From: Henricia sp. BOLD:AAB3569
Taxonomy: Eukaryota > Echinodermata > Asteroidea > Spinulosida > Echinasteridae
NCBI GenBank assembly: GCA_037783545.1
Contig: JBBELK010000010.1
Location: 310,001 to 374,000, forward strand
Length of the DNA: 64,000 bases
Direction: 5' to 3'
In this document: in pieces, positions 20,514-32,250 of the stretch
Layout of the letters: each line of letters begins with the position of its first letter
How positions within the stretch are numbered: the first letter of the stretch is position 1
Notes under the pieces: generated by a model
The model's database searches: none
Told to the model about the DNA's origin: nothing
The model's input: only the letters and a program-made list of their open reading frames with translations
Made by a program: the position numbers and the translations under genes

Positions 20514-21058
20514 CACTGTAAAAAGTGACTCTACATCATGCACGTGATTCTACCAAGCTCATGCACCTGAAGTGTTGCGCTGAGCAATGCATACGCCTCA
20601 TGGTGAGGCGAGTTCCAACTCATGTTGAGGTGACTGTCACTGTATGTTGAGGCGAGTGTCACCTCAAGTGTTTCATGTGCCTGGTGTGATAGTCAAAGCT
20701 TAAATGGAAACACTTCATGTGCGAGAGATGAAATTATTTTGAGTAAAAACGTTTTGATTGTCAATCATCTTACACCTCAGGTGCAACACATGCTGCTCAG
20801 CACGCTCTGACCACCACTTCACACACCTGAAGTGACCATTCAATTTTACTTTTTAAATTTTCCGGCCCCACACGTGCATGAGACGCGAGTTAACAAATTA
20901 AACCATCACTTGATGCACATGAGGAACAGTGGTTTGATCTACTTGAGCTAATTGGGGTGCTAGTCACCAACACATCAGGTACCTCATCCATAAGCAGTTA
21001 CCTGCCTCATGTGTTCATGATTTTGGGACAAAAATGTGCTAGTGAAATGTTTACAGTG
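20514..21058. mobile_element. CACTGTAAA-ended element inside the foldback
   Basis: CACTGTAAAAAGTGAC at the left and AATGTTTACAGTG at the right bound 545 bp. The interior is full of CACCTCA / CATGAGG / CACCTGAAG words in both orientations. It has the same architecture as 4013-5131 but a different internal word. It is non-coding. Confidence 0.6.
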
Positions 21059-22714
21059 CCGCTAGGGATGACTTTGAAGTATAGGTTAAATTGAACTTTA
21101 GAAATGAACATTTCTAAACTGTTGTGAGGTTTTCAGTTTCTAACTTACAGCACACATGTTGACACCATTTGTCCTTGTCAGTTGTTTTTCTTTCTTAACG
21201 ATTACAATGATGAATGTCCTATTGAGTTTATGATCTCTGTAAAAAAACATATGTTTTCTTTCTCAGCAACACCATGTAATTCCAAGACTTTCTTTCTTAA
21301 TTACAGCTAACATAAGATTATTTAAAAACTTGAACCATGTTATAAAATATAGTTTACAATCTCAGTAAAACAAAAAATAGCGATCAATAAACCCGAGTTT
21401 TCGTTCTCATCGATCAGCAGCACCATATACAAAAAAATGAATTATTCCTAGGTTTTGTTTCCTAGTTACATCTATAATAAACATAATATAGTATCAGTTT
21501 TTGATCCCCAGTCAATAAAAACAAATAGAAGGCATAAACCAGAGTTATCTTTCTCAGCAGCACCACATTTAAATGGAAATAATGTTTACCTTGTTTATTC
21601 CCAATCTCTCTTTTGTTGCTAAAGCCATTCAGTGACACAGGCGTTCTGATTTACTTGTTTTTATTATTTGAAATAAAATGTTATATTATTTTATTCCAAA
21701 TTTGTATTTTGTCCAATTGTACCGTTTTTGCTGGGTTAATTATACATTGGTGGTATGGGAGAGTTTCCCCGGTTTTTCCACGTTTTTCAGTTCCTTTAGG
21801 TTTAGCAAGAGCTAGCTTTCTGGGCTTCCGTCTGCCCTTCATCAGTTGCGGGTGGATTTTTTTTCTAAGTTTGGTGATCTGTTAGTTTCTTTGAGTTTTG
21901 TTTAGCCTTGACATTTTTAGGCATTTCGGTATGAATATAACGATATGCTGCTGTTTGTGTTATATTCTGTAGTGTGTGAGTAATTTTGGTCAAGGCGTTT
22001 AGCTCTGGTTTTGAGTTTAGAGATATATTTTTTGCGCTTTTTTGCGCAATTTTTGCTTTTGGTTGGTCTAGGTTATGGTAGGGTATCTTGTTCTTCTAAA
22101 GTTTCTTCTTTATCATCCTCCTGGCTGCTGTTGATATTTCAAAGATAGGAAAGTATAATTATACGCATTGTTAAAATGATCACCTGTTTGGTAGCGACTG
22201 ATATAAAAAGAACAGCTCTGATGATGTGCATCATGGTTTGGTCCAGTCAAGATCGAAAAAATACCGTAATTTCCTTGAAATCAAGAAAGGACATTGCATC
22301 ATGCACTTACAAAATGATACCGATAGTAGTCTAAAATAGGCCAATTGATTGATTTGTTTAACATGAGCGAAGACCTATATAGTAGGGCCAATAAACTCCG
22401 GGCATAGTACTATACATAAAAATCTGTGAATATTTTTATAACCACTGCAAAAGTAAACACTTGCTGATTTGAAGGGTTGACAATACCTTAACTAATATAG
22501 TGATGGCATACATTATTCAAAATATAGGCCTATTTTATTTAAATTTAGTTTTTCTTGCTTTAACTTCCGTATCTGAATTGTATCATAAGCGTGCATTTAT
22601 AGATTAAATAGTAAAAATAGATAAGTTATAAACAGTATTTAATTATATTTTTACAAACGCACAATCTATAGTAAATAATTTGTGATAAACATTAATATGG
22701 GCATTTTTGTTTTA
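21059..22714. other. no gene seen; weak ~135-bp tandem similarity at 21120-21570
   Basis: Three loosely similar stretches share CTTTCTCAGCA-CACCA and TTTCCTAGTTACA-like strings. The rest is AT-rich with no recognised frame. Confidence 0.4.
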
Positions 22715-22997
22715 TATAAGGGGGGTCTGTCGGGCACACCCAACCACTGAACAAGTCTTGCAGTGGCCATATACATGGTACCAACTATGCCCAACATTTT
22801 CCAGTAGGTTTCATCAGGTTGCTCCACCAACTAGGCTAGCTCAGTTGTGGGGGTGGGGTATTTAAGGGGGTCTGTCGGGCACACCCCACCACTGAAAAAG
22901 TCTTGCAGTGGCCATACATGGTACCTGGGACTATGCCTATAACATTTTCCAGTAGGTTTCATCAGGTTGCTCCACCAACTAGTCTAGCTCAGTTGTG

Positions 22998-23002
22998 GGG
23001 GT

Positions 23003-23030
<28 letters not shown>
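22998..23030. repeat. poly-G tract
   Basis: A run of more than 30 G lies within one unit of the right arm of the foldback. The left arm lacks it. Confidence 0.9.
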
Positions 23031-23034
<4 letters not shown>

Positions 23035-23462
23035 TTCAAGTATGTCGCGCACACCCCGCCACTGAAAAAGTCTTGCAGTGGCCATTAATGATACCGGGGA
23101 CTATGCTTAACATTTTCCAGTAGGTTTCATCGGGTTGCTCCAGCAACTAGTCTAGCTCAGTTGTGGGGGTGGGGGGTTATTCAAGTCTGTCGGGCACACC
23201 CCACCACTGAAAAAGTCTTGCAGTGACCATTAATGATACCTGGGACTATGCTTAACATTTTCCAATATATTTCATCGGGTTGCTCCACCAACTAGTCTAG
23301 CTCAGTTGTGGGGTCCCTTTCTTATGGCCCCCCTGACCACACCCACCACATAAAACCCGGCAGACTTCCATTTTCTTACATGGTCAAGCACAAGGATCAT
23401 TGCCATACTAAGTAAAATTGGTTGCTTTTTCAACTATGCTGACCCCTCCTGGCACCTGGTCT

Positions 23463-24390
23463 ATACCCGTAACGCTATGCATTTTCGGGTTCGTCACGAT
23501 GAGAAAAACTCAAAACGGATCTCGTTAGCTGTTCGCCACTTCCATATGTTTAGTGTGTGTTTGAGCGGCGGTCCTTCAGATTAGCGGTTATATTACTTCA
23601 TTGGGGCTGCGGACGAGACTTATCTTTATACCGATGAACACTTGGGTAATTTAGTACCATATCCACAAACTAAAATGTTTGTAAATTCCATATATTTCTT
23701 TATTTATTGATTTTTCCTACCTGTAAACAGCATTCAGCTTTGCGCGATATTGATTGGTACCCGATACCAGCGCGCTCTGTTGTAATACGCAGAAGCAGTG
23801 AATGGTCACCAACCAATCATTCATGTTCGTCAGTATGGGAAAACAATTTAAGCGAAATGGGGTTTTTCGACATTTTCAGATGTTTCATAACTCAAAAACC
23901 CCAAAAATGGCAAAAAAATGGAATTTGTCAAAAAGTGCCTGTTTGTCAGTATGGGGAAAATGCGACTAAATGGTATATTTGTGGTATAGCACAAACCATC
24001 ATTTTAAAAGCCTCTATATAGGGAAACTCATGTGACTAATCTGTCTGCATACTCTCTAAATTCAAAAGAGTGAACATTCAATCCCTCTCATTGAAACTGG
24101 GGACAAGACAAATTGGAGTCAGTGACATTTCCTTACTCCTATAGATTGCGATTTCACTCGAGTTGTCACTAGAAATGGTCCTTTTTCAAACCTTTTCAAA
24201 CTAAACTTAGAGAGATGTTCACTCTAAAACGTCTATATAGTTTCACTCTTTCAGATTCAGAGAGCAGCGTTCATTCATTGATTCATTCATCCATTCTGAC
24301 TCGTGTAGTAATTTGAAGCCATAGCCAACAATTCCGACAATTTGCATCACTTGTGATAAAGCTTATGAGAAACAAATTATAAAGTACGTA
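23463..24390. other. no exon recognised downstream of the host exon
   Basis: This is where the next exon of the minus-strand gene at 24392-25126 might lie, but I could not identify one. There is a short (ATTC)-rich patch near 24270-24295. Confidence 0.4.
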
Positions 24391-24391
24391 C

Positions 24392-25126
24392 GTTCATGTG
24401 TTGCATAATGTATTTCCGACAGTTGGTGAAAGTGTCTCTCCAGACGTAAGTAGGGAAATTGCCAAACGACGCAACTAGTGGCTTTCCAAGAGCAGCCCTT
24501 GTCGATGGTATCCACATTCTCATCGTCGTGTATGGCACGTCAAGGCCAGTAGCTTTCAATTTGTTGCCTTTGAAGATATTTTCCGGTGTGACTGGCGTGG
24601 TAAACACCGCATCAGTGTCTGTCCAAGCAATAATGTCTACATCGGTGTATAAATCCATGAAGAAACTGTTCCACATCATGCGGTTGTACCCCACGGTGAG
24701 CCGTTTTGTTTTCAGGCAAGTCGCATCCTTAGGTAGAGGTTCATACCTGATTTTAATGTCAAATCCGATAAGGTGTTGTTGTTTCTGAAGCCGAGCTGCA
24801 AACTCATGATCGGTCTTTGATTCCTCGTCCAGTACTAGACTGACATTACCCAACTTTGGGGACCAGAACAGCGCAGCGGAGCGAAACTTCTTACAGTAGA
24901 GAAACTGCAGAAGATCTGGTCTCGCGGTCATTCGTAATGTCAACTCCATACTGTAGCCGTTCGTGAGAGACAGATTTGGCCAAGTTTTGGAACCGGTGAC
25001 CGATGACTCGATTGTACTTGGATGCTTTTCGAGTACCTTCTGGTGTAAGTATATTGTCATTAGAGTGACCATAACGGCAACATACGATGTGATTAAAAAC
25101 GCGAATTTTTTTTTATTTACATGCAT
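24392..25126 (-). CDS. type II membrane glycosyltransferase-like protein, first exon
   Basis: The only plausible host gene here. The ATG at 25126 opens 245 codons. Residues 1-8 are basic, residues ~9-27 form one hydrophobic signal-anchor segment, and the rest would face the Golgi or ER lumen. N-glycosylation sequons NLS (~51) and NVS (~94) fit that topology. A DTD motif sits at ~160-162 within MDLYTDVDIIAWTDTDAVF, like the metal-binding DxD of GT-A glycosyltransferases. LVLDEES and GYNRMMWN are also suggestive. I infer a nucleotide-sugar-dependent transferase of an uncharacterised family; substrate unknown. The coding strand continues AAC|GTACGT at 24391, a good splice donor, so the stop at 24377 is probably intronic and the protein longer. 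The next exon was not found. A large inverted repeat starts only 60 bp upstream. Confidence 0.72.
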
Positions 25127-25186
25127 GTTGCCAATGTTATAGACCTAGATCGTACTAAGACACGTATGGTCACGGTTAGGCAATGA

Positions 25187-26470
25187 CACCCCTACCAATG
25201 CCAAGCGCGTTTTGCTCGATAAAGCGGCCCTTGCTCCACCGCAAGCGACCTTTGCTCGACGTCAAGCGCTTTCAGCTCGACTTCAAGCGCTTTCAGCTCG
25301 CGAAAAGCACTCTGAGCTCTGCGCAAGCACGTAGATTTTGGAGCCCCCAGAACGCCAGTGGACTCGCCCGTGACCCGACAAAATTATCGTTCTTTAGGTC
25401 AAAGACGAAACTTCCGGATCTCGAATGTAGACAATTCGCTAACTGCTGTTTTCATCTATCAGGTAAAACTATTTTGGTTGCTCAAATTCCTGCCATATCA
25501 GAGGAGAAATCCATCGCGTGGCCCGGGTGTGTGTGTGTGAGTTGAGACTACCGTGCAGCCACTGCGCTTGTGACCGGTGAAAACAGTTTTGAACCCCGTC
25601 GAGAACTAGCGGCGAGCAGGTCTGCTGACCCCGTACGTACGTACACATGCCGTACACGATGCATGCCAAGCCTAGAACAACTTCAACAAAGCATTTCTCG
25701 GTACTAATTAAAATCGGGGTCTTTTTTTCGTATACACTGAACAAAGGTTTTGAGATAATTACCTCCTAAAATCAAAAGATAATGTAATTTTAAGATATAT
25801 ACTTCCCACTTGCACTTTTGTCGCAAATGTTGCTTTTTTGTAGAAAAATCACATTTTCTCCTTTAAAAATTGCCTGATTTTGTGGGGTACCGTGGCCGAG
25901 CGGTTAAGGTCATTGACTCGCAATCATAGGTGAAAACTTGGGGTTGCAGGTTCGAACCTCCCCACGGCTACGGTACCTGTGCCCTTGGGCAAGGCACTCA
26001 ACCACACTTGCTCCATCCTTCGGAAGGGATGTAAAGCCGTTGGTCCAGTGTGTTAGGTAATGGAAACGCACTCTAAAGATCCCAGAGCATTATTTCGTGA
26101 AGAGCAAGGGGGATCATCCCCGGTGTCTCTGACCATTTCTAATTCTAATTCTTCATGGGTTTCCTCACGCTTGCGAGTGACAGTGCAATGAGCACTATTG
26201 AGGAATCATTGGTATGAATACCAGAAAGAAATAATAATAATAATAATAATAATAATTTAGTTAGTGCACAAGATAACCATTCACGCGTGCGCGCAGTGGC
26301 CTCTGTTGTTGGCTTACGCACAGACCGCTGACCGCGTCATTTTGTGCATTACCTTATGTAGTAATTTTATTATTTATTTATCTCAGAATGCAGAAATGCA
26401 ACATTTGGGACAGAAGTGCAAGTGGGAAGTTTATCTTAGAATTGGATGATCTGTTGATAATTTTCTTAAA
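25187..26470. repeat. left arm of a large inverted repeat
   Basis: It begins CACCCCTACCAATGCCAAGC. Blocks that reappear inverted between 35252 and 36768 include GCAAGCACGTAGATTTTGG, TCTCGAATGTAGACAATTCG, CCATCGCGTGGCCCGGGTG, GTGACCGGTGAAAACAG and ACCGCTGACCGCGTCATTTT. A short tandem unit, AAGCGCTTTCAGCTCGACTTC-like (25240-25305), is present only in this arm. The SINE at 25884-26258 is an insertion. Confidence 0.85.
25884..26258 (+). mobile_element. tRNA-derived SINE
   Basis: The head GGTACCGTGGCCGAGCGGTT (box A) and GGTTCGAACCTCC (box B) resemble a Leu/Ser-type tRNA. The body has CTTGGGCAAGGCACTCAACC and GATCCCAGAGCATTA, and the tail reads GGTATGAATACCAGAAA plus (ATA)n. The other arm of the inverted repeat (about 35480-35500) lacks it and gives the empty site. 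Another copy lies inverted at 49131-49466 and a tail at 5311. It is not a functional tRNA gene. Confidence 0.85.
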
Positions 26471-26494
26471 ATCCTTGTTCAATGCGTATACGAA

Positions 26495-26940
26495 CAAATT
26501 ACCGGTATTTTGTTAGTTTGTGCCACAACTCGAATTTAAGGAAAATAATTATTGGAATCGATAGCTTGGACGATTGTAGATCACCTTTTCCATTGACATT
26601 TCCGTCGCAAATGTTTCATTTGCATATAAATTATGTGTTTTTGTCACGCCCGCCTCCATACAAAAGTGTGTGAAACTGCTGCCGGCCGAGGCAGTGTGTG
26701 AAGCGCGCGCGCGAAGAAAGAGGGCGTGTGTGTGATGATCCGTTTGGTGTCTGGCCGGCCGCTTTGCGTGCAATCATATGCAATATCCTTTCCCTGATTT
26801 TTCTCTAAAACTAAGCCTTTGCGACGGAAATGCATGTAGGTATTCCTATTCTAAAATCGTCCAAGCTATCGATTCCAATAATTATTTTCCTTAAATTCGA
26901 GTTGTGGCATAAACTAAAAAAATACAAAAATACCAAATTG
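26495..26940. mobile_element. foldback MITE, 56-bp near-perfect arms
   Basis: GCCACAACTCGAATTTAAGG (26522) and the bases up to about 26577 are exactly inverted at 26855-26909. Weaker matching extends outward to 26495 and 26940. An inner inverted pair, CATTTCCGTCGCAAATG and its inverse, is also present. It is non-coding. Confidence 0.75.
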
Positions 26941-27246
26941 GGGAAATAATTGAGTAGGTGATTATGACCCATCATATGACTTCAGGCGTTGTGTACAAAA
27001 CATATGGGGCTGGGTGAAATTGTGTTTTTTCCAAGAAAATATTGTATTTCTCCCACACCTAGATCTGTAGTTTTTTTTAAAGTAAATCTACCCTTACGGT
27101 ATTTTTGTCGTTCAGACAGAACGCGGATGTTGGTAAATATTGGAATTGATAGCTTACTCAGATAACCTTATGGACGTTCTCAATGCATCATGGGATTGGA
27201 TGACAAAATTGCCCAGCCAAATGTGCGTAAACCTACATGGGGTGGA

Positions 27247-27366
27247 TGCCAACTGGGCAACCTTTTTACTCATTTTGTCTAAAATTCAAATAAGGTTGGG
27301 AGGTTGATTCTTGAATTTGTTTTGGTTATCGTGAAAAAGAGTAAAAAGGTTGCCGAGTTGGCATTC
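27247..27366. repeat. 120-bp hairpin
   Basis: GATGCCAACTGGGCAACC then TTTTTACTC is inverted as GAGTAAAAAGG then TTGCCGAGTTGGCAT. Likely a small MITE. Confidence 0.6.
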
Positions 27367-28594
27367 GCCTCATATACATGTAGACGTTTAGCCCCTTACG
27401 AATTAAACCGCATTCGCCATGTTAAATGTTCCTGCACGAGCAAGATGGCAGCCTTTCTCCAAAGTGAAATTTCACCTTACACTCTAAGAAATTAGGGTGC
27501 AACTGGGGTGCAGAATGTTGCTGAAGTGCGCGCAATTCTGGTGGGTGCAGATTTGCACCTTGAAGGGAGCGAATCTGCACCTCTTTGGGTGCACACATGT
27601 TAGTGTGTAAATCTGCACCTTCCAGCTCTCAGGATTAGTCTCACAACAAGTCTGACAAATTGCTGTCAGCTTATTTTGCAATGAATGGTACAAAATACCG
27701 TGACTGTTTCATATCTAAATTACTGTCGTTTAGTAAACCGATGGAAATAAAGTCAATATTTAATGGATAACAACGAAAACCCGAGAAATTAAGTGCCTCT
27801 GTATGACAACGCGTACCGAAACGACTTATAAAAAGGCTAATACGGCATACAGCTTTGCGGCCTGATTTGACAAATGACATGGAAGAAGGAAGACGACGGT
27901 GAAAACATGTGAAAATTACTTTAAACAAAACAAAATTCGACGGGGTAAGTCAGTAAATTATTTTGTTTATAATTCTGTGGACGTGCGGTGTAAAATGTAT
28001 AGATATTTGTCGCAAATTTGTATAAACAAATACTCAATTCATGCATAATTTTTAGAGAATTGCGAAATCAATCTGTCGTTCCTGTGATTTATGTACCTGA
28101 AAATTCCCGCTTAAACCAAGTCTGGTGCCACGCCAGTCCAATCTACAATATTAAGTTTTCCGGCCGGGGAGCCAGTCTAAATAAACCGCCAACGTGTCAC
28201 ATCGAGTGCCTACTATAACGTCACGCATAGTGAGGTCCCGTGTGTTTGCACTTTTCTACGATCGTCCAGACTTCAACATTCGAACAAGAGAATAATTTGT
28301 AAAAGGTGAGTGTTATATTTGCATCTTCAAGTGGGTTTTTATTGCCATTTTTATTGTTTATTGCTAACCAGTCATTGTGGTCAGTCAGTTTGTCATGTCT
28401 GCACATATCATGCACGGCCGATCGACCAGACTGTGGGCCTGGTCGAGTTGTGCATGGCGAACTATGCCATATTTATGCATGTATCGATACAAATAGCCCT
28501 ACCGTGTACATGTATACGTACGTATAGGTACATGTACATGTACTAGGTCTACATTTATGATTGTACATGTACTTACTGTACTGAGGTTTTTGCT

Positions 28595-29486
28595 ACTTTT
28601 AGAAGGCTAAAAGTGTTGTTTTGGACGTTTTATATTGGGACGTTATCATTTTCTATATACACTTTTAGCCCCTTAACATTTTAACCACCTTCGATCGTGT
28701 GGACCGTTCTTACACGCCCTCAAGAGGCCAGATACACATGTGTAATATCGTACCGTAAATTCCAAATCAGACATTTAAAAACTCACCATCGGGGTCCTTG
28801 TAATCTCAAGACTTCTGTACCCTTGTCGTTCACTGTCCATGATGACTCAAACATCAAAAAAGGATAACAGGGAGCAAAATCTGGAGTAAAATCGACAAAT
28901 TTGGACAGACGGGAGACTTGACACGTCATGCATGTTGAATTCGCTACCCATGTGATCGCGTTAAAAGGAAAGTAGTCCCACCAACGCGGATGGATTTTGT
29001 TTAGCCTAGATCTGCCCCCTGTCTATGTGCGCTACGCTGCTCTCGCTCATATACAACGCGTGGGGAAGTTAGTATGTGGACAGGGGTCCAGTCTAGGCTA
29101 AACAAAATCCATCCGCGTTGGTGGGACTACTTTCCTTTTGACGCGTCTCAGCATGAAGTCTGTGTACCGCGCTGCCTGAAAATTTTCGATTTTACTCATA
29201 ATTTAGCTCCCTGTTATCCTTTTTTGATGTTTGAGTCATCATGGACAGTGAACGACAAGGGTACAGAAGTCTTGAGATTACAAGGGCCCCGATGGTGAGT
29301 TTTTAAATGTCTGATTTGGAATTTACGGTACGATATTACACATGTGTATCTGGCCTCTTGAGGGCGTGTAAGAACGGTCCACACGATCGAAGGTGGTTAA
29401 AATGTTTAGGGGCTAAAAGTGTATATAGAAAATGATAACGTCCCAATATAAAACGTCCAAAACAACACTTTTAGCCTTCTAAAAGT
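28595..29486. mobile_element. 0.9-kb palindromic element with 10-bp target duplication
   Basis: Arms of about 390 bp (28595 to about 28990, and about 29095 to 29486) are near-perfect reverse complements around a ~100-bp loop. The ends are ACTTTTAGAAGGCTAAAAG and the inverse. GGTTTTTGCT flanks both sides (28585-28594, 29488-29497). A 9-10 bp duplication with long arms fits a Mutator-like MITE. Open frames inside are by-products of the palindrome. Confidence 0.8.
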
Positions 29487-29967
29487 AGGTTTTTGCTAGG
29501 TCTGAATGTACATTGACATTGTTCAGCATGTACAGTACATTATAAAATGAAAATGCTGTAGTGCAGTGCCAGTGGGCGGGCCCTGGTATGGGAAGTGCTT
29601 GTCACCGAGTTGTAAAAACATAGGCCTACATAAGTACAGTACATGTGCCGTATAATTAATAGGCCATACAAATTTACCAGTACCACTTCATGCACTAACT
29701 AACTTGTTAATTTAGGACCTAGGCCTGTTGTCACGGTTATGTTGGGAAAATAGTGATACAGATAGTCATCTCATGATCTGGTCATAGGCTTCATTTTCTG
29801 TTTTTTTTTTAGGCCCGCTCTAATTTCAGTTAGTAGGCCTATTAGTTTTTAAAAAATGCATGTTTGTCGTTATAAAAACTGTGATAAATGGGCCATGCCA
29901 GTAGAAAATCCAACATTATTTAGTTTTTCTGTGAGTAATGTTTTCTTTTTGATATTTTCTTTGCAGC

Positions 29968-30115
29968 TGCTAAAAGAATTGCAGTGCAGCTACAGAAAGG
30001 ACATTTACGAGTGCCTACAGAAGACAGTCGCCATGGCGGTCAGGAATCATAAAGCAGGCAGAAACCATTATGCAGTGCCTGCAAAAATATACTTCAACTA
30101 GAAAAGCACAGTAAG
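29968..30115 (+). other. possible upstream exon of the transposon-type gene
   Basis: A clear acceptor (TTTTCTTTGCAG) precedes a frame encoding YRKDIYECLQKTVAMAVRN, and a GTACGT donor follows at 30116. The frame meets a stop before the donor, so it does not join the next exon without a shift. It may be untranslated, alternative or damaged. Confidence 0.35.
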
Positions 30116-30260
30116 GTACGTATTCATTTTGTATTTGCTTTTGTTTTGAAGACAGGCAAAAATGTGAAGGGGAGAGGACAAGAAAGTGGGATACCAAAGA
30201 GAAGAAGACAATATTGTGCTAAAATAAGTACTAAAATGTAATGTTTAATTTTGTTTCAGA

Positions 30261-31498
30261 GCTTACAGTTACTGCCTGTTGCCTGCTCATTCCATTGTTG
30301 ATGGCCGAAAAGGATCCGAACTTAGATGTCATTGACAAGGTAACTTAATTGTCTAATGTAATTTCAAGGCTCATGGCTGTGCTGCCCGATGCATCATAGC
30401 TGGTGGTGGTAAAAGGGGTTGCAGTAATAGATTATTTAACTGTTCAGTACTATTATTTAACTGTTCAATACTTTAGTTTTATCGAAGACTATTCCGAGGA
30501 AAACTGGAACAACAAATTACCTTTCAATATACCCAGCACGACGTGTGATAAAAGTACATCACCCCAAACCTTTTGTTAAAACACAAAAATTCATCTGATG
30601 TTTGAGACAAATGGGGGAGCAAAGGAAGCCGAAGGGGTAACCCTTTGTCACATATCTTGCTGCACAATGCTTCCCTAATTTATAGAGCAACTATTAAAGC
30701 TTTGTGTGAAAATTAAATAAAGCTGAAAATAGTATACAAATATTGACTGCTCATGAGGGTGATGGTGCAAACTATCGTCCCGAGGTGATCTTGAGATGGC
30801 ATGCCTGCTATTTTCCCGAGGCTGCAGGCCGAGAGAAAATAGCACGCATGCCATGTCAAGATCACCTAGGGGCGGTATAGTTTGCACCATCACCCAAATA
30901 TAGAGCAGTCCATATTTGTTTTATATACATTGATTTTTTTGTGTCAAATGATTGGTATTTTTTGACAAAATTAAGTTAACCGAGAGCAAGCCAAAATGCA
31001 CATTGTCTGCGTGAACTACTGGTTGCTTGACGCAAACGCCCGCTTGCTGGCACACGCACACATACTGGCACATGCGTGCGTGATATTCTGTACGTCCTGC
31101 GGAATAGTACTTTAAAACGTATTATCCTTTGACCTTGATGCGAAAGGTCAGACAATAGTTGCGCACGGAAAAGATTGAAATTAATCCATGTCGCGTGATC
31201 TGCTTTTAACCAATCGGTGAACGAGAATCATTGTATGAGGTATATAATATTTAATATTTCAGTTAACTGATTATTGCTATATTTTTTACTTACATTTGAA
31301 CAGGAGCCTATAGTTCCAACCCCTACCCTGGTCATCAAGGGAAATCCCTTAACCACAGTAGACCTTGCCATCAAAATGAATGGAACCGTTCTGTGCACCA
31401 CCAGCAGTATACCATTGGGCGTTTCTGCAACCTTTGCAGCTTTTTATGTGTATGGTGTAGAATATCCTCGGCAGGGTAAAAACACTCCTTTTTATTAG
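30261..31498 (+). CDS. spliced C-terminal exons of a transposon-type protein
   Basis: Two exons join in frame: 30261-30339 (acceptor TTTTGTTTCAG, donor AAG|GTAACT) and 31304-31498 (acceptor TACATTTGAACAG, stop TAG at 31496). The joined C-terminus has MAEKDPNLDVIDKEPIVP and then SIPLGVSATFAAFYVYGVEY. The LFASFYVFNIEYP-like ending resembles a repeated protein type often annotated in fish and invertebrates as SAM-domain protein 3-like. That comparison is from memory. No enzymatic motif is visible. An ATG in the first exon (30301) could start a short product, but upstream exons are probably missing or broken. Two foldbacks in opposite orientation flank the second exon. Confidence 0.45.
30690..31260. 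mobile_element. foldback element, copy I
   Basis: The central hairpin arms ATGGTGCAAACTATCGTCCC and GGGCGGTATAGTTTGCACC surround CCCGAGGCTGCAGG. It ends near TGTATGAGGTATATAA. A related copy lies inverted at 31610-32250. It is non-coding. Confidence 0.6.
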
Positions 31499-31609
31499 CA
31501 GTACCTTGCACGTCTTAACCAAAACAAGTCCTTGCCTGCCAAGGTACAGCGTTTTATAAATGCAATTTCCCACTAGATGCCAAGGAAATTTATATTACCA
31601 TGCCTCATA

Positions 31610-32250
31610 CATAATCATTAGAGCAAATTCTTATTATATACCTCATATATTGAGTCTCGTTCACTGATTGGTTAAAAGCAGATCACCTGACATGTATTAG
31701 TTGAACCATTCCTGAGGGCAACTTTAAAAAAGTACTATTGTTTGACCTTTTGCGTCATAGGTCAAAGGTGTGTCAGCACATGCGGGCGTACGCGAGAAGC
31801 AACGAGAAGTGATGTTCGCATTCACGTGAAAAATGTGCATTTTGGCTTGCGCTCGGCTTTCAGAAAACTCAATTTTGTCCAAAAATACTAATCATTTGAC
31901 ATATAAGATCAATGTATGAGGTATATAAAACAAATATTGACTGCTCTTTATTCAGGTGTTGCAAATTACCGCCCCCTCTGTGATTTTGAGACGGCAGGCT
32001 TGCTATCTTCCCTCGGCCAACGGCCTCGGGGAAAATATCAGGCATGCCATCTAAAAATAACCTCGGGACGATAGTTTCAAACATGCAACTTTTCAGCTGA
32101 TTTCCTCTTTTTTGTTTGTCTCATTGAAAATTTAAAAAACACTGTACAAAATTGGCGATTTTTTGCATTTTGCTCTTTTTGTAATGACACAGTTGCATGC
32201 CTGTAGTTTGCACCAACACCCTCGAGCTGTCAATATTTGTATTCTAGTCC
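31610..32250. mobile_element. foldback element, copy II (inverted)
   Basis: It shares TATATACCTCATA, GTTCACTGATTGGTTAAAAG and the GATTTTGAGACGGCAGGC hairpin region with copy I, in opposite orientation. It is more diverged. Confidence 0.55.

Larger units (their letters stand above)
19411..23462. mobile_element. 4-kb foldback whose arms are tandem arrays
   Basis: The arms (19411 to about 20290, and about 22715 to 23462) are reverse complements. They begin AGACCAGGTGCCAGGAGGG at the left and end CCCTCCTGGCACCTGGTCT at the right. Each arm holds four to five head-to-tail copies of a 144-159 bp unit containing CAACTGAGCTAGACTAG, TTGGTGGAGCAACC and TGCAAGACTTTTTCAGTGG. Unit starts at the left are near 19565, 19709, 19857, 20001 and 20160. 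The ~2.4-kb centre has no recognisable gene. TAC flanks both ends. Confidence 0.75.

Noticed and set aside
25884..25980. tRNA-Leu/Ser-like gene
   Set aside because: It has A and B boxes but is fused to a SINE body and (ATA)n tail, with related copies elsewhere. The same applies to 42506 and 49395-49466.
29074..29298. 74-codon frame ending at a GTGAGT donor-like site
   Set aside because: It is in one arm of a near-perfect palindrome; the donor-like site is present in both arms, so it is not good evidence for an exon.
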